Origin: Vibrio diabolicus
Lineage (GTDB): Bacteria > Pseudomonadota > Gammaproteobacteria > Enterobacterales > Vibrionaceae
Length of the DNA: 64,000 bases
Assembly: GCA_001048675.1 (NCBI GenBank)
Contig: CCKK01000023.1
Location: 248,001-312,000 of the forward strand
Direction of reading: 5' to 3'
Position 1 is the stretch's first letter. Each line of letters begins with the position of its first letter. Both the position numbers and the translations under genes were made by a program. Below the pieces are notes generated by a model. It ran no database searches and was not told where the DNA came from. It worked only from the letters and a program-made list of their open reading frames with translations. Below, one piece after another: positions 36,499-45,215 of the stretch.

Positions 36499-37832
36499 AT
36501 GGCTGGGCAGTTTAAGATGGATTCCATCCCGGGATCGCTTGTGGTAGTTGGCGGTACTTATGAGCCTTGGTTATCAGTACTTGAGCAAGTGGGCTGGAAG
36601 TGTCACCAAGTGGGTGACTTACGCAAAGCTAATACGTTGTTAGAGGATATTGGTCCATGTATCGGTATTGTCGATCTCAGCCATGACGAATTCAGCTTGA
36701 ACGGTTTGGCGAACCTAGTCAGTTCTCACAAACACGTGCGTTGGTTAGCGTTTATTCGTGAATCTCAGCTTGGCACTGATACCATATGCCAGTTCATTGT
36801 TAACTTTTGTATCGACTTTTTCACTGCGCCAATCCCGGATGCCCAGCTTTTAAGCACGATTGGTCACCAGCTTGGTATGCTCAAGTTGGAGAAAAAGTTT
36901 GGCCTAGTTTTGGTAGCAGCTTAGACATGGGGCTGATCGGTGAATCTATCCCGATGAAGCGTTTACGCGATCAAGTAAAGCGAATCGGTCCGACGGACGT
37001 CAGTATTCTGATTTCTGGGGAAAGTGGTACAGGTAAAGAAGCGGTTGCTCGCGCTATCCACAAAGTCTCTTCACGTTCTCATAAACCGTTTATGGCAATT
37101 AACTGTCGCGCGCTCAATGAGCAACGTTTCCAGGCGGAAGTATTTGGTATTAACGCCGGTGAAGATATGGAAGCATGCATGCTCGAACAAGCGGATGGCG
37201 GTACGGTGTTGTTTAATGACATTCTTACCATCTCAAAAGAGCAACAAATGAATCTGCTGAGATTCTTGCAAGAAGGCACCATTGATACCAAAGATGGTGT
37301 AAAAGCGGTCAACGTGCGCATCCTTGCGGCTAACTCGTCAGATGTAGAAAAAGCCTTGATTGACGGAGATTTTAATGAAGAGCTTTATCACTACATTAAC
37401 GTATTACGCATTAATGTCCCGAGCTTAAAAGAGCGCGCGAGCGATATTTCTTTGTTAGCGCGCTACTACTTACAAGAGTTTTCTAAAGAGTATAACTCGC
37501 AAGCAAAAAGCTTTTCTGAGGATGCACTCAAGGCACTGACACGTTATTTCTGGCCAGGTAACGTACGTGAGTTGATGAACCAAGTGAAACGAGCGGTTCT
37601 GATGTCTGACAGCGTAATGATTGAAGAGCATCACCTAGATTTGCCTCAGCGTAATGACTCAAAGCGTAGTTTGAAATCGATTCGTGAGAAGAGTGAGCGT
37701 GACGCGTTACTGGTTGTTTTGGAATCTCATTCTGGTCAAGTTTCGAATGCGGCGAAAGAGCTTGGTGTTTCACGCGCGACGATGTATCGACTACTGAACA
37801 AACATAATTTGATTTCTGATCAAGCCATGTAA
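36499..37832 (+). pseudogene. vpsR: VpsR/CpsR-type biofilm regulator, frameshifted as read
   Basis: Sigma-54 activator-like regulator of exopolysaccharide and biofilm genes that in V. cholerae binds c-di-GMP. The receiver-like N-terminus includes Asp59 in GIVDLSHDEF. As read, the frame ends at TAG 36922-36924 after 141 codons. Restoring one G after 36897 (EKKVWPSFGS instead of EKKFGLV) fuses it to the downstream frame and gives 444 residues, the VpsR length. The AAA+ domain has Walker A GESGTGKEAV. The C-terminal Fis-like helix-turn-helix is GQVSNAAKELGVSRATMYRLLNKH. The downstream fragment has possible internal starts but would lack the receiver. In V. parahaemolyticus the orthologue is called CpsR. 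A sequencing error is possible. Confidence 0.87.
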
Positions 37833-37877
37833 ATTTGTTCTTTCTGAAGTTAAATTGGTGAATGAATATCAGTGAAG

Positions 37878-37904
37878 GAGCGGCTACAAAGCCGCTCTTT
37901 TTGT
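37878..37904 (+). terminator. vpsR terminator
   Basis: GAGCGGC / GCCGCTC with loop TACAAA followed by T5. Confidence 0.88.
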
Positions 37905-38125
37905 TTTGTATTCAGTTTGATTTATAAAATCCGTAATTTCATATATTCCCTAGGTGAATATGTTATATAGAAAAGTATATGAAACTGAATTGCGGTGTAT
38001 TGATTTGTTTTTAATCAAAAAGACAAAAAATGTTTGATATATATTCATCAAAGCTTACAATTTAACCGTAACTCAATGAGTTATACCTTTCATAAACGGA
38101 TTAATTTTTAGCTAGGAGGCGCAAG

Positions 38126-38236
38126 ATGAAACATTACGTTGTTAACACCACTGCTTGCGCTGATCGTATGCCTATCGCTCCGATGACTCTTAAGTCGGAT
38201 GATACCAATACCACTGGCTCACAAGATAAAAATTAA
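38126..38236 (+). CDS. putative 36-residue micro-ORF upstream of the DUF1127-like gene
   Basis: A 36-codon frame (MKHYVVNTTACADRMPIAPM...) with a perfect AGGAGG six bases before the ATG, the strongest binding site in this part of the window. The product is polar, with a single Cys and no membrane segment. It lies 121 bases upstream of the DUF1127-like gene on the same strand. A hairpin with two G-U pairs (38255-38264 / 38274-38283) sits between them without a T run. It could be a leader peptide or a small protein. Family unknown. Confidence 0.5.
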   Translation: MKHYVVNTTACADRMPIAPMTLKSDDTNTTGSQDKN

Positions 38237-38357
38237 TCCGTAACCTATTTTATTACTAGGCTGCGGAAAAGTAGCGGCTTAGTATCAACAGAACACCTCT
38301 GTTCATTTTACGCACTATTTTTCCCAGTCGAATACATCGATAATCGGAGAAAATATT

Positions 38358-38609
38358 ATGCGTCACTCTATTTACCTACAACTGGCAACTTTGCTATTGA
38401 AAGCAGACCTTAAACGCGAAGAAAAGCAATGGCAGCGAACCATACGTCGCACTGCTCATGATGTTCCATGGACGAATGTTCATTTATTGAGAGATATTGG
38501 TTTAGATAGCGATGGTCGTTCCACACGCGCCAATGTTCCGGATGCAGTAAAAGTTGAACGTCGAGTTCGTCACCTTCGTCGAGTTTTAACGTCGCGAATA
38601 ATGACGTAA
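38358..38609 (+). CDS. small DUF1127-like protein
   Basis: An 83-residue basic protein. The segment TNVHLLRDIGLDSDGR matches the LxRDIGL core of DUF1127 (YjiS-like) proteins, preceded by a helical Lys/Arg/Gln-rich part. CGGAGAAAATATT precedes the ATG. Some DUF1127 proteins bind RNA and affect phosphate or carbon metabolism in alphaproteobacteria, but no role is known to me for this one. Possibly co-transcribed with the micro-ORF upstream. Confidence 0.7.
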   Translation: MRHSIYLQLATLLLKADLKREEKQWQRTIRRTAHDVPWTNVHLLRDIGLDSDGRSTRANVPDAVKVERRVRHLRRVLTSRIMT

Positions 38610-38615
38610 TCGTTA

Positions 38616-38658
38616 GCGTGTTGGACTGACTGAGTTGCTATCAAGTCATTCAACACGC
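38616..38658. other. imperfect hairpin after the DUF1127-like gene
   Basis: GCGTGTTG...TGACT pairs with AGTCA...CAACACGC around a twelve-base loop with a small internal mismatch. There is no T tract, so it may protect the 3' end of the transcript rather than terminate it; a clearer terminator follows at 38695. Confidence 0.5.
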
Positions 38659-38694
38659 TTAACGTGCGATATGAAGTCATACTTCATTTGATAA

Positions 38695-38724
38695 ACAGCT
38701 GACCTTGAAGGTCAGCTGTTTTCG
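38695..38724. terminator. terminator between the DUF1127-like gene and tas
   Basis: ACAGCTGACC / GGTCAGCTGT with loop TTGAA and a short T tract, between convergent genes. Confidence 0.8.
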
Positions 38725-38743
38725 TTTGAGGGGAGCTTTACTG

Positions 38744-39778
38744 TTAAGGGCATGGATTCGAGTAGGTTGTACCAATTGCTTGAATCTCAGTAAGGAGCTC
38801 ATCGCTTAGTTTTAGGTCGATACTGTCGATGTTGGCTTTTAATTGGTCGAGGTTGGTCGCGCCGATAATATTAGATGCTACAAATGGGCGCTGATTGACA
38901 AATGCGAGTGCCATTTGTGCAGGATCCAAACCATGCTCTTGGGCTAAATTGACGTAAGCTTCGGTCGCTTTTATCCCCTGAGGAGTAAAGTAGCGCGCAA
39001 AACGCTCCCACTTCGTGCATCGAGCACCCTCTGGTCTCTCACCATTCAAGTATTTGCCGCTTAGGCAGCCAAATGCCAGTGGAGAGTAGGCCAGTAGCTG
39101 GACACCTTCATAGTGGCTGATTTCAGACAAGCCCACTTCAAAGCTGCGGTTCAACAAGTTATATGGGTTTTGAATCGAGACAATGCGTGGCAAATCATGC
39201 TTTTCAGCTAAACGCAGTAATGACATCACACCCCATGGCGTTTCGTTTGATACACCGATGTAGCGTACTTTGCCTGCATTCACTAGCTCAGTCAGCGCTT
39301 CCAAGGTTTCAATTAATGTGACTTCTTCTTGCTTGTCTGGGTAAGGGTAGTTGAGTTGACCAAAGCAGTTAGTTTGACGTTGAGGCCAATGTAATTGGTA
39401 TAAATCGACATAATCCGTTTGCAGGCGGTTAAGGCTGTCATCAATTGCTGTATGGATGTGGCGACGATTAAGGCTCATGTTGTCTCGGATGTGAGGGACA
39501 CCGCGAGGGCCAGCCACTTTTGTTGCCAGCACAACTTTTTCACGTTTGCCGCTCTTTGCTAACCAATTCCCGATGTATTGCTCGGTGAGTCCTTGCGTTT
39601 CCGCTTTGGGAGGTACAGGGTACATCTCTGCGGTATCAATGAAATTCACCCCATGATCAAGGGCAAAGTCGAGCTGTTCAAAGGCGTCCTTTTCTGTATT
39701 TTGCTCGCCAAACGTCATGGTTCCGAGGCAGATTTTACTGATCTCAAGTGATGAGTGCGGTAGTTTTGTGTATTGCAT
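38744..39778 (-). CDS. tas: Tas-type aldo/keto reductase
   Basis: NADPH-dependent aldo/keto reductase of 344 residues (E. coli Tas is 346). It matches Tas in LPHSSLEISKICLGTMTFGEQN, NFIDTAEMYPVPP (catalytic Asp and Tyr), ETQGLTEQYIGNWLAK, LYQLHWPQRQTNCFG and IQNPYNLLNRSFEVGL. The fold is a TIM barrel. Physiological substrate unknown. In E. coli tas is also in the mutH-rppH neighbourhood. AAGGACGTG lies upstream of the ATG. Confidence 0.93.
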   Translation of the reverse strand: MQYTKLPHSSLEISKICLGTMTFGEQNTEKDAFEQLDFALDHGVNFIDTAEMYPVPPKAETQGLTEQYIGNWLAKSGKREKVVLATKVAGPRGVPHIRDNMSLNRRHIHTAIDDSLNRLQTDYVDLYQLHWPQRQTNCFGQLNYPYPDKQEEVTLIETLEALTELVNAGKVRYIGVSNETPWGVMSLLRLAEKHDLPRIVSIQNPYNLLNRSFEVGLSEISHYEGVQLLAYSPLAFGCLSGKYLNGERPEGARCTKWERFARYFTPQGIKATEAYVNLAQEHGLDPAQMALAFVNQRPFVASNIIGATNLDQLKANIDSIDLKLSDELLTEIQAIGTTYSNPCP

Positions 39779-39932
39779 ATCACGTCCTTGAAGAGTTACC
39801 GACTAAATAAGTGATTCCAATATAGGGGATTTTTAACCGCTATCGCAAATGATTTACGTATAAAGGAAGACCAAACTCGAAAGCTATACATAGCCTAACT
39901 ACACTTAAATGATCGTGTAAAGGAGGTACGTT

Positions 39933-40244
39933 ATGCAGAAGCATCAATTGGACATGTGGTTACACGGTCCCCATAAAGATACTTATAAAACTCCCAAAGT
40001 ATTTGTGATTGGGTGTTCTGATGTCTCTGACTATTTGCTAGCAGTGGAGTACAAGCATCAACTTGAGCCGATTAAAGACGGTGAAGATCCGATACATTTC
40101 GGTTCGCTAGATTTGGTGAAAGAAGAGCTGCTGAGGTTAGGGGTAGATAAAGCGTACTTAAGGCTGCACAATGCGTATGACGAATGTGGCACTGAAGAGG
40201 CAGCCTCGTACTGTGATATCGAGTTATCGCTCGTGACGCACTAA
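39933..40244 (+). CDS. small DUF6482-like hypothetical protein
   Basis: A 103-residue protein with a strong AAAGGAGG before the ATG. The layout DYLLAVEYKHQLEPI ... FGSLDLVKEELLRLGVDKAYLRLHNAYDE resembles the DUF6482 family of gammaproteobacteria; I am moderately sure of this. It is predicted to be cytosolic with a small alpha/beta fold. It is convergent with mutH, with only 15 bases between the stops and no obvious terminator. Confidence 0.6.
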   Translation: MQKHQLDMWLHGPHKDTYKTPKVFVIGCSDVSDYLLAVEYKHQLEPIKDGEDPIHFGSLDLVKEELLRLGVDKAYLRLHNAYDECGTEEAASYCDIELSLVTH

Positions 40245-40259
40245 ATGGTGGAAACAACA

Positions 40260-40940
40260 TTACTCAGATGGCGTGCTGATGTAGTGCTTGAGTAAGATCT
40301 GCTCAGTAAACTGTGTTCTGAGGTAAAAACCTCGGGGCAGAGTTTTTATCGGCTTGCCATTTGAGCTATATGCTTCGGTGAGGGCTTTTGCATTCGCGGC
40401 TTTAGGGCGAAGATGTAGCGCTTCTCCGTGTCTGGCGGAAATTTGATCAAATTTCCCCAAGACGATCATCTCCATTAGCTCTTCCCAGTCGTTTCGTAAA
40501 ATACGCTCTTCTTCGTCGTCTGGTGACCAAATCAGTGGGCTACCAACACGTCTTTCTGCAAGTGGAATTTCTCGTTCCCCTTCCACTGGTACCCAAAGCA
40601 CACGAGATAGCTTGTTTCGAACATGACTTGTTTCCCATGTAAGACCATGAACACCAGTGAGGGGAGCCACAGAAACAAAGGTTGTTTCTAAAGGTTTGCC
40701 AGAGTAACTGATCGGAATACTTTTCAACTCGATCCCTAGTTTTGCGAAATCTTGTTGAGGTTTACTGCCAGCCGGAGCGCCCAAATGCCATTCGAGTAAT
40801 TGACCCACCCAACCTTTATCACGTTTTAAGTTTTCAGGAACAATCATATTCGCCTCGGCGGCCAGCTCTGCAAAGCTAAGTCCTGCCATATCATGCGCTC
40901 GTTCCAATAGCTCTGCTTCTGTTTGTGGTTCTGGTTTCAT
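40260..40940 (-). CDS. mutH: DNA mismatch repair endonuclease MutH
   Basis: GATC-specific nicking endonuclease of 226 residues that cuts the unmethylated strand in Dam-directed mismatch repair. The metal-binding triad D-x6-ExK is visible as Asp64, Glu71 and Lys73 (QDFAKLGIELKSI), with the same spacing as E. coli Asp70/Glu77/Lys79. The ATG at 40940 is preferred to a GTG at 40946. rppH is divergent across a 600-base gap, as expected from the E. coli order, though that gap is unusually long here. Confidence 0.95.
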   Translation of the reverse strand: MKPEPQTEAELLERAHDMAGLSFAELAAEANMIVPENLKRDKGWVGQLLEWHLGAPAGSKPQQDFAKLGIELKSIPISYSGKPLETTFVSVAPLTGVHGLTWETSHVRNKLSRVLWVPVEGEREIPLAERRVGSPLIWSPDDEEERILRNDWEELMEMIVLGKFDQISARHGEALHLRPKAANAKALTEAYSSNGKPIKTLPRGFYLRTQFTEQILLKHYISTPSE

Positions 40941-41558
40941 AGTCACAAGGTGGTATTACAAAAAATATAGTTTATCAAACTCCGGCCAAATCTACTGTTT
41001 AAGATTTCACCGAGGCGGTGTAAGAACGATCAATTCATAACTTATCCACAGATGGAGGAGGTATTGATAAGATCCTGACGGGGTCTGTATGAATAAACAG
41101 GGGTTAAAATGCATTTTTGGGGTTGATTTTGTTGTAATCATCTAAACGAATAGCAGGTGAGTGTGGATAAATAGCCTATTGGTGGATCTTTGACCGATCT
41201 GAGTTTGGTGAAAAGATCATCAAGAAACTGAAGATCGATTTATCGTTATTTTAAAAATAAATACTTTTCTATCAATATTTTATGTTTATTTTCTTGTTTC
41301 TTTATTTGTTTTGCTTTTGATGGGATTGAACTGAATTACTCATTTGAATTGAATTCTTCACAAAGTTATTCACAGAAAAGGTGAATAAATGTGGGCAATG
41401 TCTCACTCTTGTGTTGATAAGGTATGATGTGATTAAAAGATATCCAAATATGGTGAAAAGGTAATAAATCTTGCTCATATCACATCAGTAAGTTTGCTAG
41501 TAATGGGGATATGTGGAAAAATCACGGTAATAAAAAATTTATTCATAGAGGTTAGCCA
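40941..41558. other. AT-rich mutH-rppH gap with DnaA-box and GATC motifs
   Basis: About 620 gene-free bases. DnaA-box matches: TTATCCACA 41042-41050 (+, perfect), TGTGGATAA 41162-41170 (-, perfect), TTATTCACA 41366-41374 (+), TGTGGAAAA 41512-41520 (-), and a one-mismatch TGTTGATAA at 41412. Six GATC sites lie within 209 bases (41028, 41071, 41185, 41196, 41215, 41233), where about one is expected. A very AT-rich stretch follows at about 41237-41345. The mix resembles an origin or a DnaA-titration locus. It must also hold the rppH and mutH promoters. Confidence 0.5.
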
Positions 41559-42074
41559 GTGATAGATGGCGATGGTTACCGACTTAATGTTGGTATTGTG
41601 ATATGTAATAACCATGGTCAGGTCTTCTGGGCTAAACGATACGGGCAACACTCATGGCAATTCCCACAAGGTGGAATTGACGAAGGTGAAACTCCTGAAC
41701 AAGCCATGTTCAGGGAGTTATATGAAGAAGTCGGTTTAACGAAAAAAGACGTTAAGATCATTGCAACAAGTCGTCATTGGTTAAGATATAAGCTACCAAA
41801 ACGATTGGTGCGTTGGGACTCCAAGCCTGTTTGTATCGGCCAAAAACAGAAATGGTTTCTGCTGAGATTAGAATGCGATGAATCTCGCATTAATATGCAA
41901 CGCGGAAAATCCCCTGAATTTGATGGTTGGCGCTGGGTGAGTTACTGGTATCCAGTTAGGCAAGTTGTTTCTTTCAAGCGAGATGTTTATCGACGAGCGA
42001 TGAAAGAGTTTGCATCCTTAGCCATGCCTTTTCGAGAGAGAAAAGCGAAAGGGAAAAGAAAAAAGACAACGTAG
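41559..42074 (+). CDS. rppH: RNA pyrophosphohydrolase RppH
   Basis: Nudix hydrolase of 171 residues that removes pyrophosphate from mRNA 5' ends and so triggers RNase E decay. The Nudix box GGIDEGETPEQAMFRELYEEVGL spans residues 38-60 with all conserved Gly, Glu and Arg. The start is GTG 41559 with GAGG upstream. The C-terminal tail is Lys/Arg-rich. ptsP starts nine bases after the stop, as in E. coli. Confidence 0.96.
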   Translation: MIDGDGYRLNVGIVICNNHGQVFWAKRYGQHSWQFPQGGIDEGETPEQAMFRELYEEVGLTKKDVKIIATSRHWLRYKLPKRLVRWDSKPVCIGQKQKWFLLRLECDESRINMQRGKSPEFDGWRWVSYWYPVRQVVSFKRDVYRRAMKEFASLAMPFRERKAKGKRKKTT

Positions 42075-42083
42075 AGGATAATC

Positions 42084-44330
42084 ATGCTCAGTCAGCTAAG
42101 GGAAATAGTTGAGAAAGTCTCCAGGGTCGATGATGTGCATCTGGCACTCGATATATTGGTGAAAGAGACTTGTGCTGCCCTTCGCACTGAGTGCTGTACT
42201 ATCTATCTTGCTAATGAAGAAATGCAGCGCCTTGAGTTAATGGCAACTCAAGGCCTTATTTTTGAAGGTGATAGTATTCATATCAACTTCAATGAAGGCT
42301 TGGTTGGGTTGGTTAAACGAAGCGCAGAGCCACTCAACCTTGCCGAAGCCTCAAAACATCCCGAGTTTAAATTCTTCCCTCAACTTGGTGAACAGATTTA
42401 CCACTCCTTTTTAGCCACTCCAATCATTCATCGCAAACAAGTTTTAGGTGTGTTGGTGATCCAGCAAAAAACACCGCGCTTGTTCAGTGAGATGGAAGAG
42501 TCGTTTCTTGTCACGTTATCCGCTCAGCTAGCAGTGCTTATTGCGCATGCGCAGAATCTTGGGCATTGGCAGTTGGCATCTAAACCCACGGTATTAAAAG
42601 GTTTGCCTGCATCTACTGGTGTCGCGATTGGAGAGTTTTGGTTCGACAATACCCAGCCGAGTTTATCGGATGTTTTCCCTTCGTCCACGTTAGATAAAGA
42701 ACGTGAGCACGAGACATTGCTGGTGGCGATAGAGCGAGCGTTAAATGACTTTCGCCGTATGCGGAAAAAGCTGGACAGTGAAATCAACAAAGATGCGCTG
42801 GCGATCTTCGATCTGTTTACTCACTTACTCAATGACCCGATGCTTCGTGGTGATTTGAAGAAGCAGATTGAAAAAGGAGACAGGGCCGATTGGGCGTTAC
42901 GCCAAGTGGTAGAATCATACTCGAATCGATTTGCCAGAATGTCGGATGTCTACATGCGCGAGAGAGCGCAAGACATCCGAGAGTTAGGGCAAAGGCTGCT
43001 CTATTTTCTGCATAACAGTGAGCAAGAAAATTCTGCAATTGATCGCCCCATTATTTTGGTGGCGAATGAACTCACTGCCACCTTACTCGCGTCTGTACCT
43101 AAAGAATTTTTGTTAGCCGTCGTGTCACTAGAAGGTGGCGCGAACTCTCATGCGGCTATTTTGTCTCGCGCACTTGGAGTTCCCGCTGTCATGGGCGCCA
43201 ACATTAACCCGGATGTGGTCAATGGCAAACTCGGGATAGTGGATGGTTATACGGGCGAGATCTTCCTAGAGCCAAACCGTCAATTATTGCGAGAGTATCG
43301 CAGCTTAGTGAGTGAAGAGTCAGAATTGTTTGCAATGGTAAACAAGGACCTCGCACTCCCAGCGGTTACGCAAGACAATCACCACATCGAAATTATGCTC
43401 AATGCGGGGCTCAGTGCAGACAGTAATATTGCCATCAATACAGGAGTTGATGGTGTTGGGTTGTACCGAACTGAGATTGCATTTTTACTTCAACATCACT
43501 TTCCGTCCGAAGATGAGCAGTATCATCAATACCAAGCGATACTCAACAGTTATCCGAATCAACGAGTGGTGATGCGCACTTTGGATATTGGTGGTGACAA
43601 ACCTTTGCCGTATTTGCCCATCGAAGAAGATAATCCGTTTCTAGGCTGGCGTGGCATTCGCTTTACATTGGATCATCCAGACATTTTCTTGATCCAGCTG
43701 CGTGCAATGTTAAGAGCGAGTGCAGAAAGCGGAAACTTAAGTATTTTATTGCCAATGGTGTCAGGGGTAAAAGAGTTAGACGATGCCATTAGCTTGATTA
43801 ATCAAGCTCACAGCGAAGCCGTGTTGCTTGATGATAGAATTCAGTTTCCACAAGTTGGGGTCATGATCGAAGTGCCATCAATGGTGTATTTATTGCCAAC
43901 GATTGCTCACCGTGTTGATTTTGTTTCTGTCGGGACAAACGATTTAACCCAGTATTTATTAGCAGTTGATAGGAACAATTCGCGCGTCGCGGATGTCTAT
44001 GAATCTATGCATCCTGCGGTACTGTTAGCGCTTAAGCAAATCTATGACGTGTGCGATAAGTATCAGGTGCCAGTGTGTATTTGTGGTGAGTTAGCTGGCG
44101 ACCCATTTGGCGCTCTTCTCTTACTTGGGTTAGGGTATACCAGTTTGAGTATGAACACCTCCAACGTGGCTAAGGTGAAATATTTGATTCGTCATAGCCA
44201 ACAAGAAGAATTAGAAAAATTAGCGGAGCAAGCAATGACAAAGTCCTACGGGGAGGACATTCATCAAATGATGCATGACTTCTTCATCCAACAGGGTTTT
44301 GCGGGCTTTATCCGTGCAGGTAAAAAGTAG
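42084..44330 (+). CDS. ptsP: PTS phosphoenolpyruvate-protein phosphotransferase PtsP (EI-Ntr)
   Basis: First enzyme of the nitrogen-related phosphotransferase system, 748 residues. It has an N-terminal GAF domain (about 1-155) that senses nitrogen status in enteric homologues, then the enzyme I core. The phosphorylated histidine is His356 in LEGGANSHAAILSRALG. PEP-binding elements include GVGLYRTEIAFL, GGDKPLP and VGTNDLTQYLLAVDRNN. The GAF domain distinguishes it from PtsI. AGAGGATAATC precedes the ATG. Partners NPr and EIIA-Ntr are not in the window. Confidence 0.96.
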   Translation: MLSQLREIVEKVSRVDDVHLALDILVKETCAALRTECCTIYLANEEMQRLELMATQGLIFEGDSIHINFNEGLVGLVKRSAEPLNLAEASKHPEFKFFPQLGEQIYHSFLATPIIHRKQVLGVLVIQQKTPRLFSEMEESFLVTLSAQLAVLIAHAQNLGHWQLASKPTVLKGLPASTGVAIGEFWFDNTQPSLSDVFPSSTLDKEREHETLLVAIERALNDFRRMRKKLDSEINKDALAIFDLFTHLLNDPMLRGDLKKQIEKGDRADWALRQVVESYSNRFARMSDVYMRERAQDIRELGQRLLYFLHNSEQENSAIDRPIILVANELTATLLASVPKEFLLAVVSLEGGANSHAAILSRALGVPAVMGANINPDVVNGKLGIVDGYTGEIFLEPNRQLLREYRSLVSEESELFAMVNKDLALPAVTQDNHHIEIMLNAGLSADSNIAINTGVDGVGLYRTEIAFLLQHHFPSEDEQYHQYQAILNSYPNQRVVMRTLDIGGDKPLPYLPIEEDNPFLGWRGIRFTLDHPDIFLIQLRAMLRASAESGNLSILLPMVSGVKELDDAISLINQAHSEAVLLDDRIQFPQVGVMIEVPSMVYLLPTIAHRVDFVSVGTNDLTQYLLAVDRNNSRVADVYESMHPAVLLALKQIYDVCDKYQVPVCICGELAGDPFGALLLLGLGYTSLSMNTSNVAKVKYLIRHSQQEELEKLAEQAMTKSYGEDIHQMMHDFFIQQGFAGFIRAGKK

Positions 44331-44336
44331 GAAATC

Positions 44337-45128
44337 GTGACCGTCTCTTTATTTTTGTTATTGTTGGCGCTAGGCGCTTTTGTGGGTGTGATGGCGGGGT
44401 TACTCGGTATCGGTGGTGGTTTGATAGTTGTTCCTGCCTTGTTGTATTTGCTTCCTCTTGCTGGAATCTCTCCAGAAATGAGTATGCACATGGCCCTAGC
44501 CACTTCGTTAGCGAGTATTATTGTTACGTCAGGCTCATCGGCGATGAATCACCTTAAGCTCGGCAATGTCGATATGTTCGTCGTAAAATGGTTGATGCCA
44601 GGTGTGGTTATTGGTGGTTTTGTCGGTGCCAATATTGCTGAGTGGATCCCTACGCACTACTTGCCGAAAGTATTTGGTGTCATTGTTCTTTGCCTGTCAG
44701 TACAGATGTTCCGTTCCATTAAAGTTACGAGCAGTAAACCTATGCCGAGCAGCCCGGTGACCGTTGCGTATGGCACGGGGATTGGCGTCGTATCAAGCCT
44801 TGCTGGTATTGGTGGCGGTTCACTATCGGTCCCATTTTTAAATAAACACGGGATAGAAATGCGTAAAGCGGTAGGTTCATCTTCCGTTTGTGGTTGCGTG
44901 ATTGCTATTTCTGGTATGATCGGTTTTATCTTACATGGCTATAAAGTAGAAGGCTTGCCTTCATACAGTATTGGCTATGTTTATCTTCCCGCATTATTAG
45001 CGATTGCCATGGCCTCGATGCTTACAACAAAAGTGGGCGCAAAGCTGGCAACTAACCTTCCAACTGCGGTATTAAAAAAGATATTCGCGGTGTTCTTAAT
45101 GTTTGTAGCAGCGACCATGCTGCTTTAA
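44337..45128 (+). CDS. TauE/SafE (TSUP) family membrane permease
   Basis: Inner membrane protein of 263 residues with about eight helices and the two-fold TSUP signature GLLGIGGGLIVVPAL and SSLAGIGGGSLSVPFL. TSUP proteins export sulfite, sulfoacetate or related organic anions; the substrate here is unknown. The start is GTG 44337 with AGGAAA upstream, six bases after the ptsP stop, so it belongs to the rppH-ptsP transcript. An inverted-repeat element follows. Confidence 0.88.
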   Translation: MTVSLFLLLLALGAFVGVMAGLLGIGGGLIVVPALLYLLPLAGISPEMSMHMALATSLASIIVTSGSSAMNHLKLGNVDMFVVKWLMPGVVIGGFVGANIAEWIPTHYLPKVFGVIVLCLSVQMFRSIKVTSSKPMPSSPVTVAYGTGIGVVSSLAGIGGGSLSVPFLNKHGIEMRKAVGSSSVCGCVIAISGMIGFILHGYKVEGLPSYSIGYVYLPALLAIAMASMLTTKVGAKLATNLPTAVLKKIFAVFLMFVAATMLL

Positions 45129-45133
45129 GTTTG

Positions 45134-45181
45134 TACCCAAGTCATTCTCGCTGCACCAAGCATCTAGAGGTTACTTGGGTA
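45134..45181. repeat. short copy of a dispersed inverted-repeat element
   Basis: TACCCAAGT at 45134-45142 and ACTTGGGTA at 45173-45181, a perfect 9-bp terminal inverted repeat enclosing 30 bases, between the TSUP gene and lgt. The same ends occur at 62825-62925 and, in half form, at 50741-50766. It may also stop transcription. Confidence 0.7.
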
Positions 45182-45215
45182 TATTTATTTTGTTGTGATA
45201 AGAAGAGAATGATTT

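Noticed and set aside
41028..41520. crtS, the chromosome 1 site that triggers chromosome 2 replication
   Set aside because: In V. cholerae crtS lies in a different gene neighbourhood, and I see no RctB-type site here.
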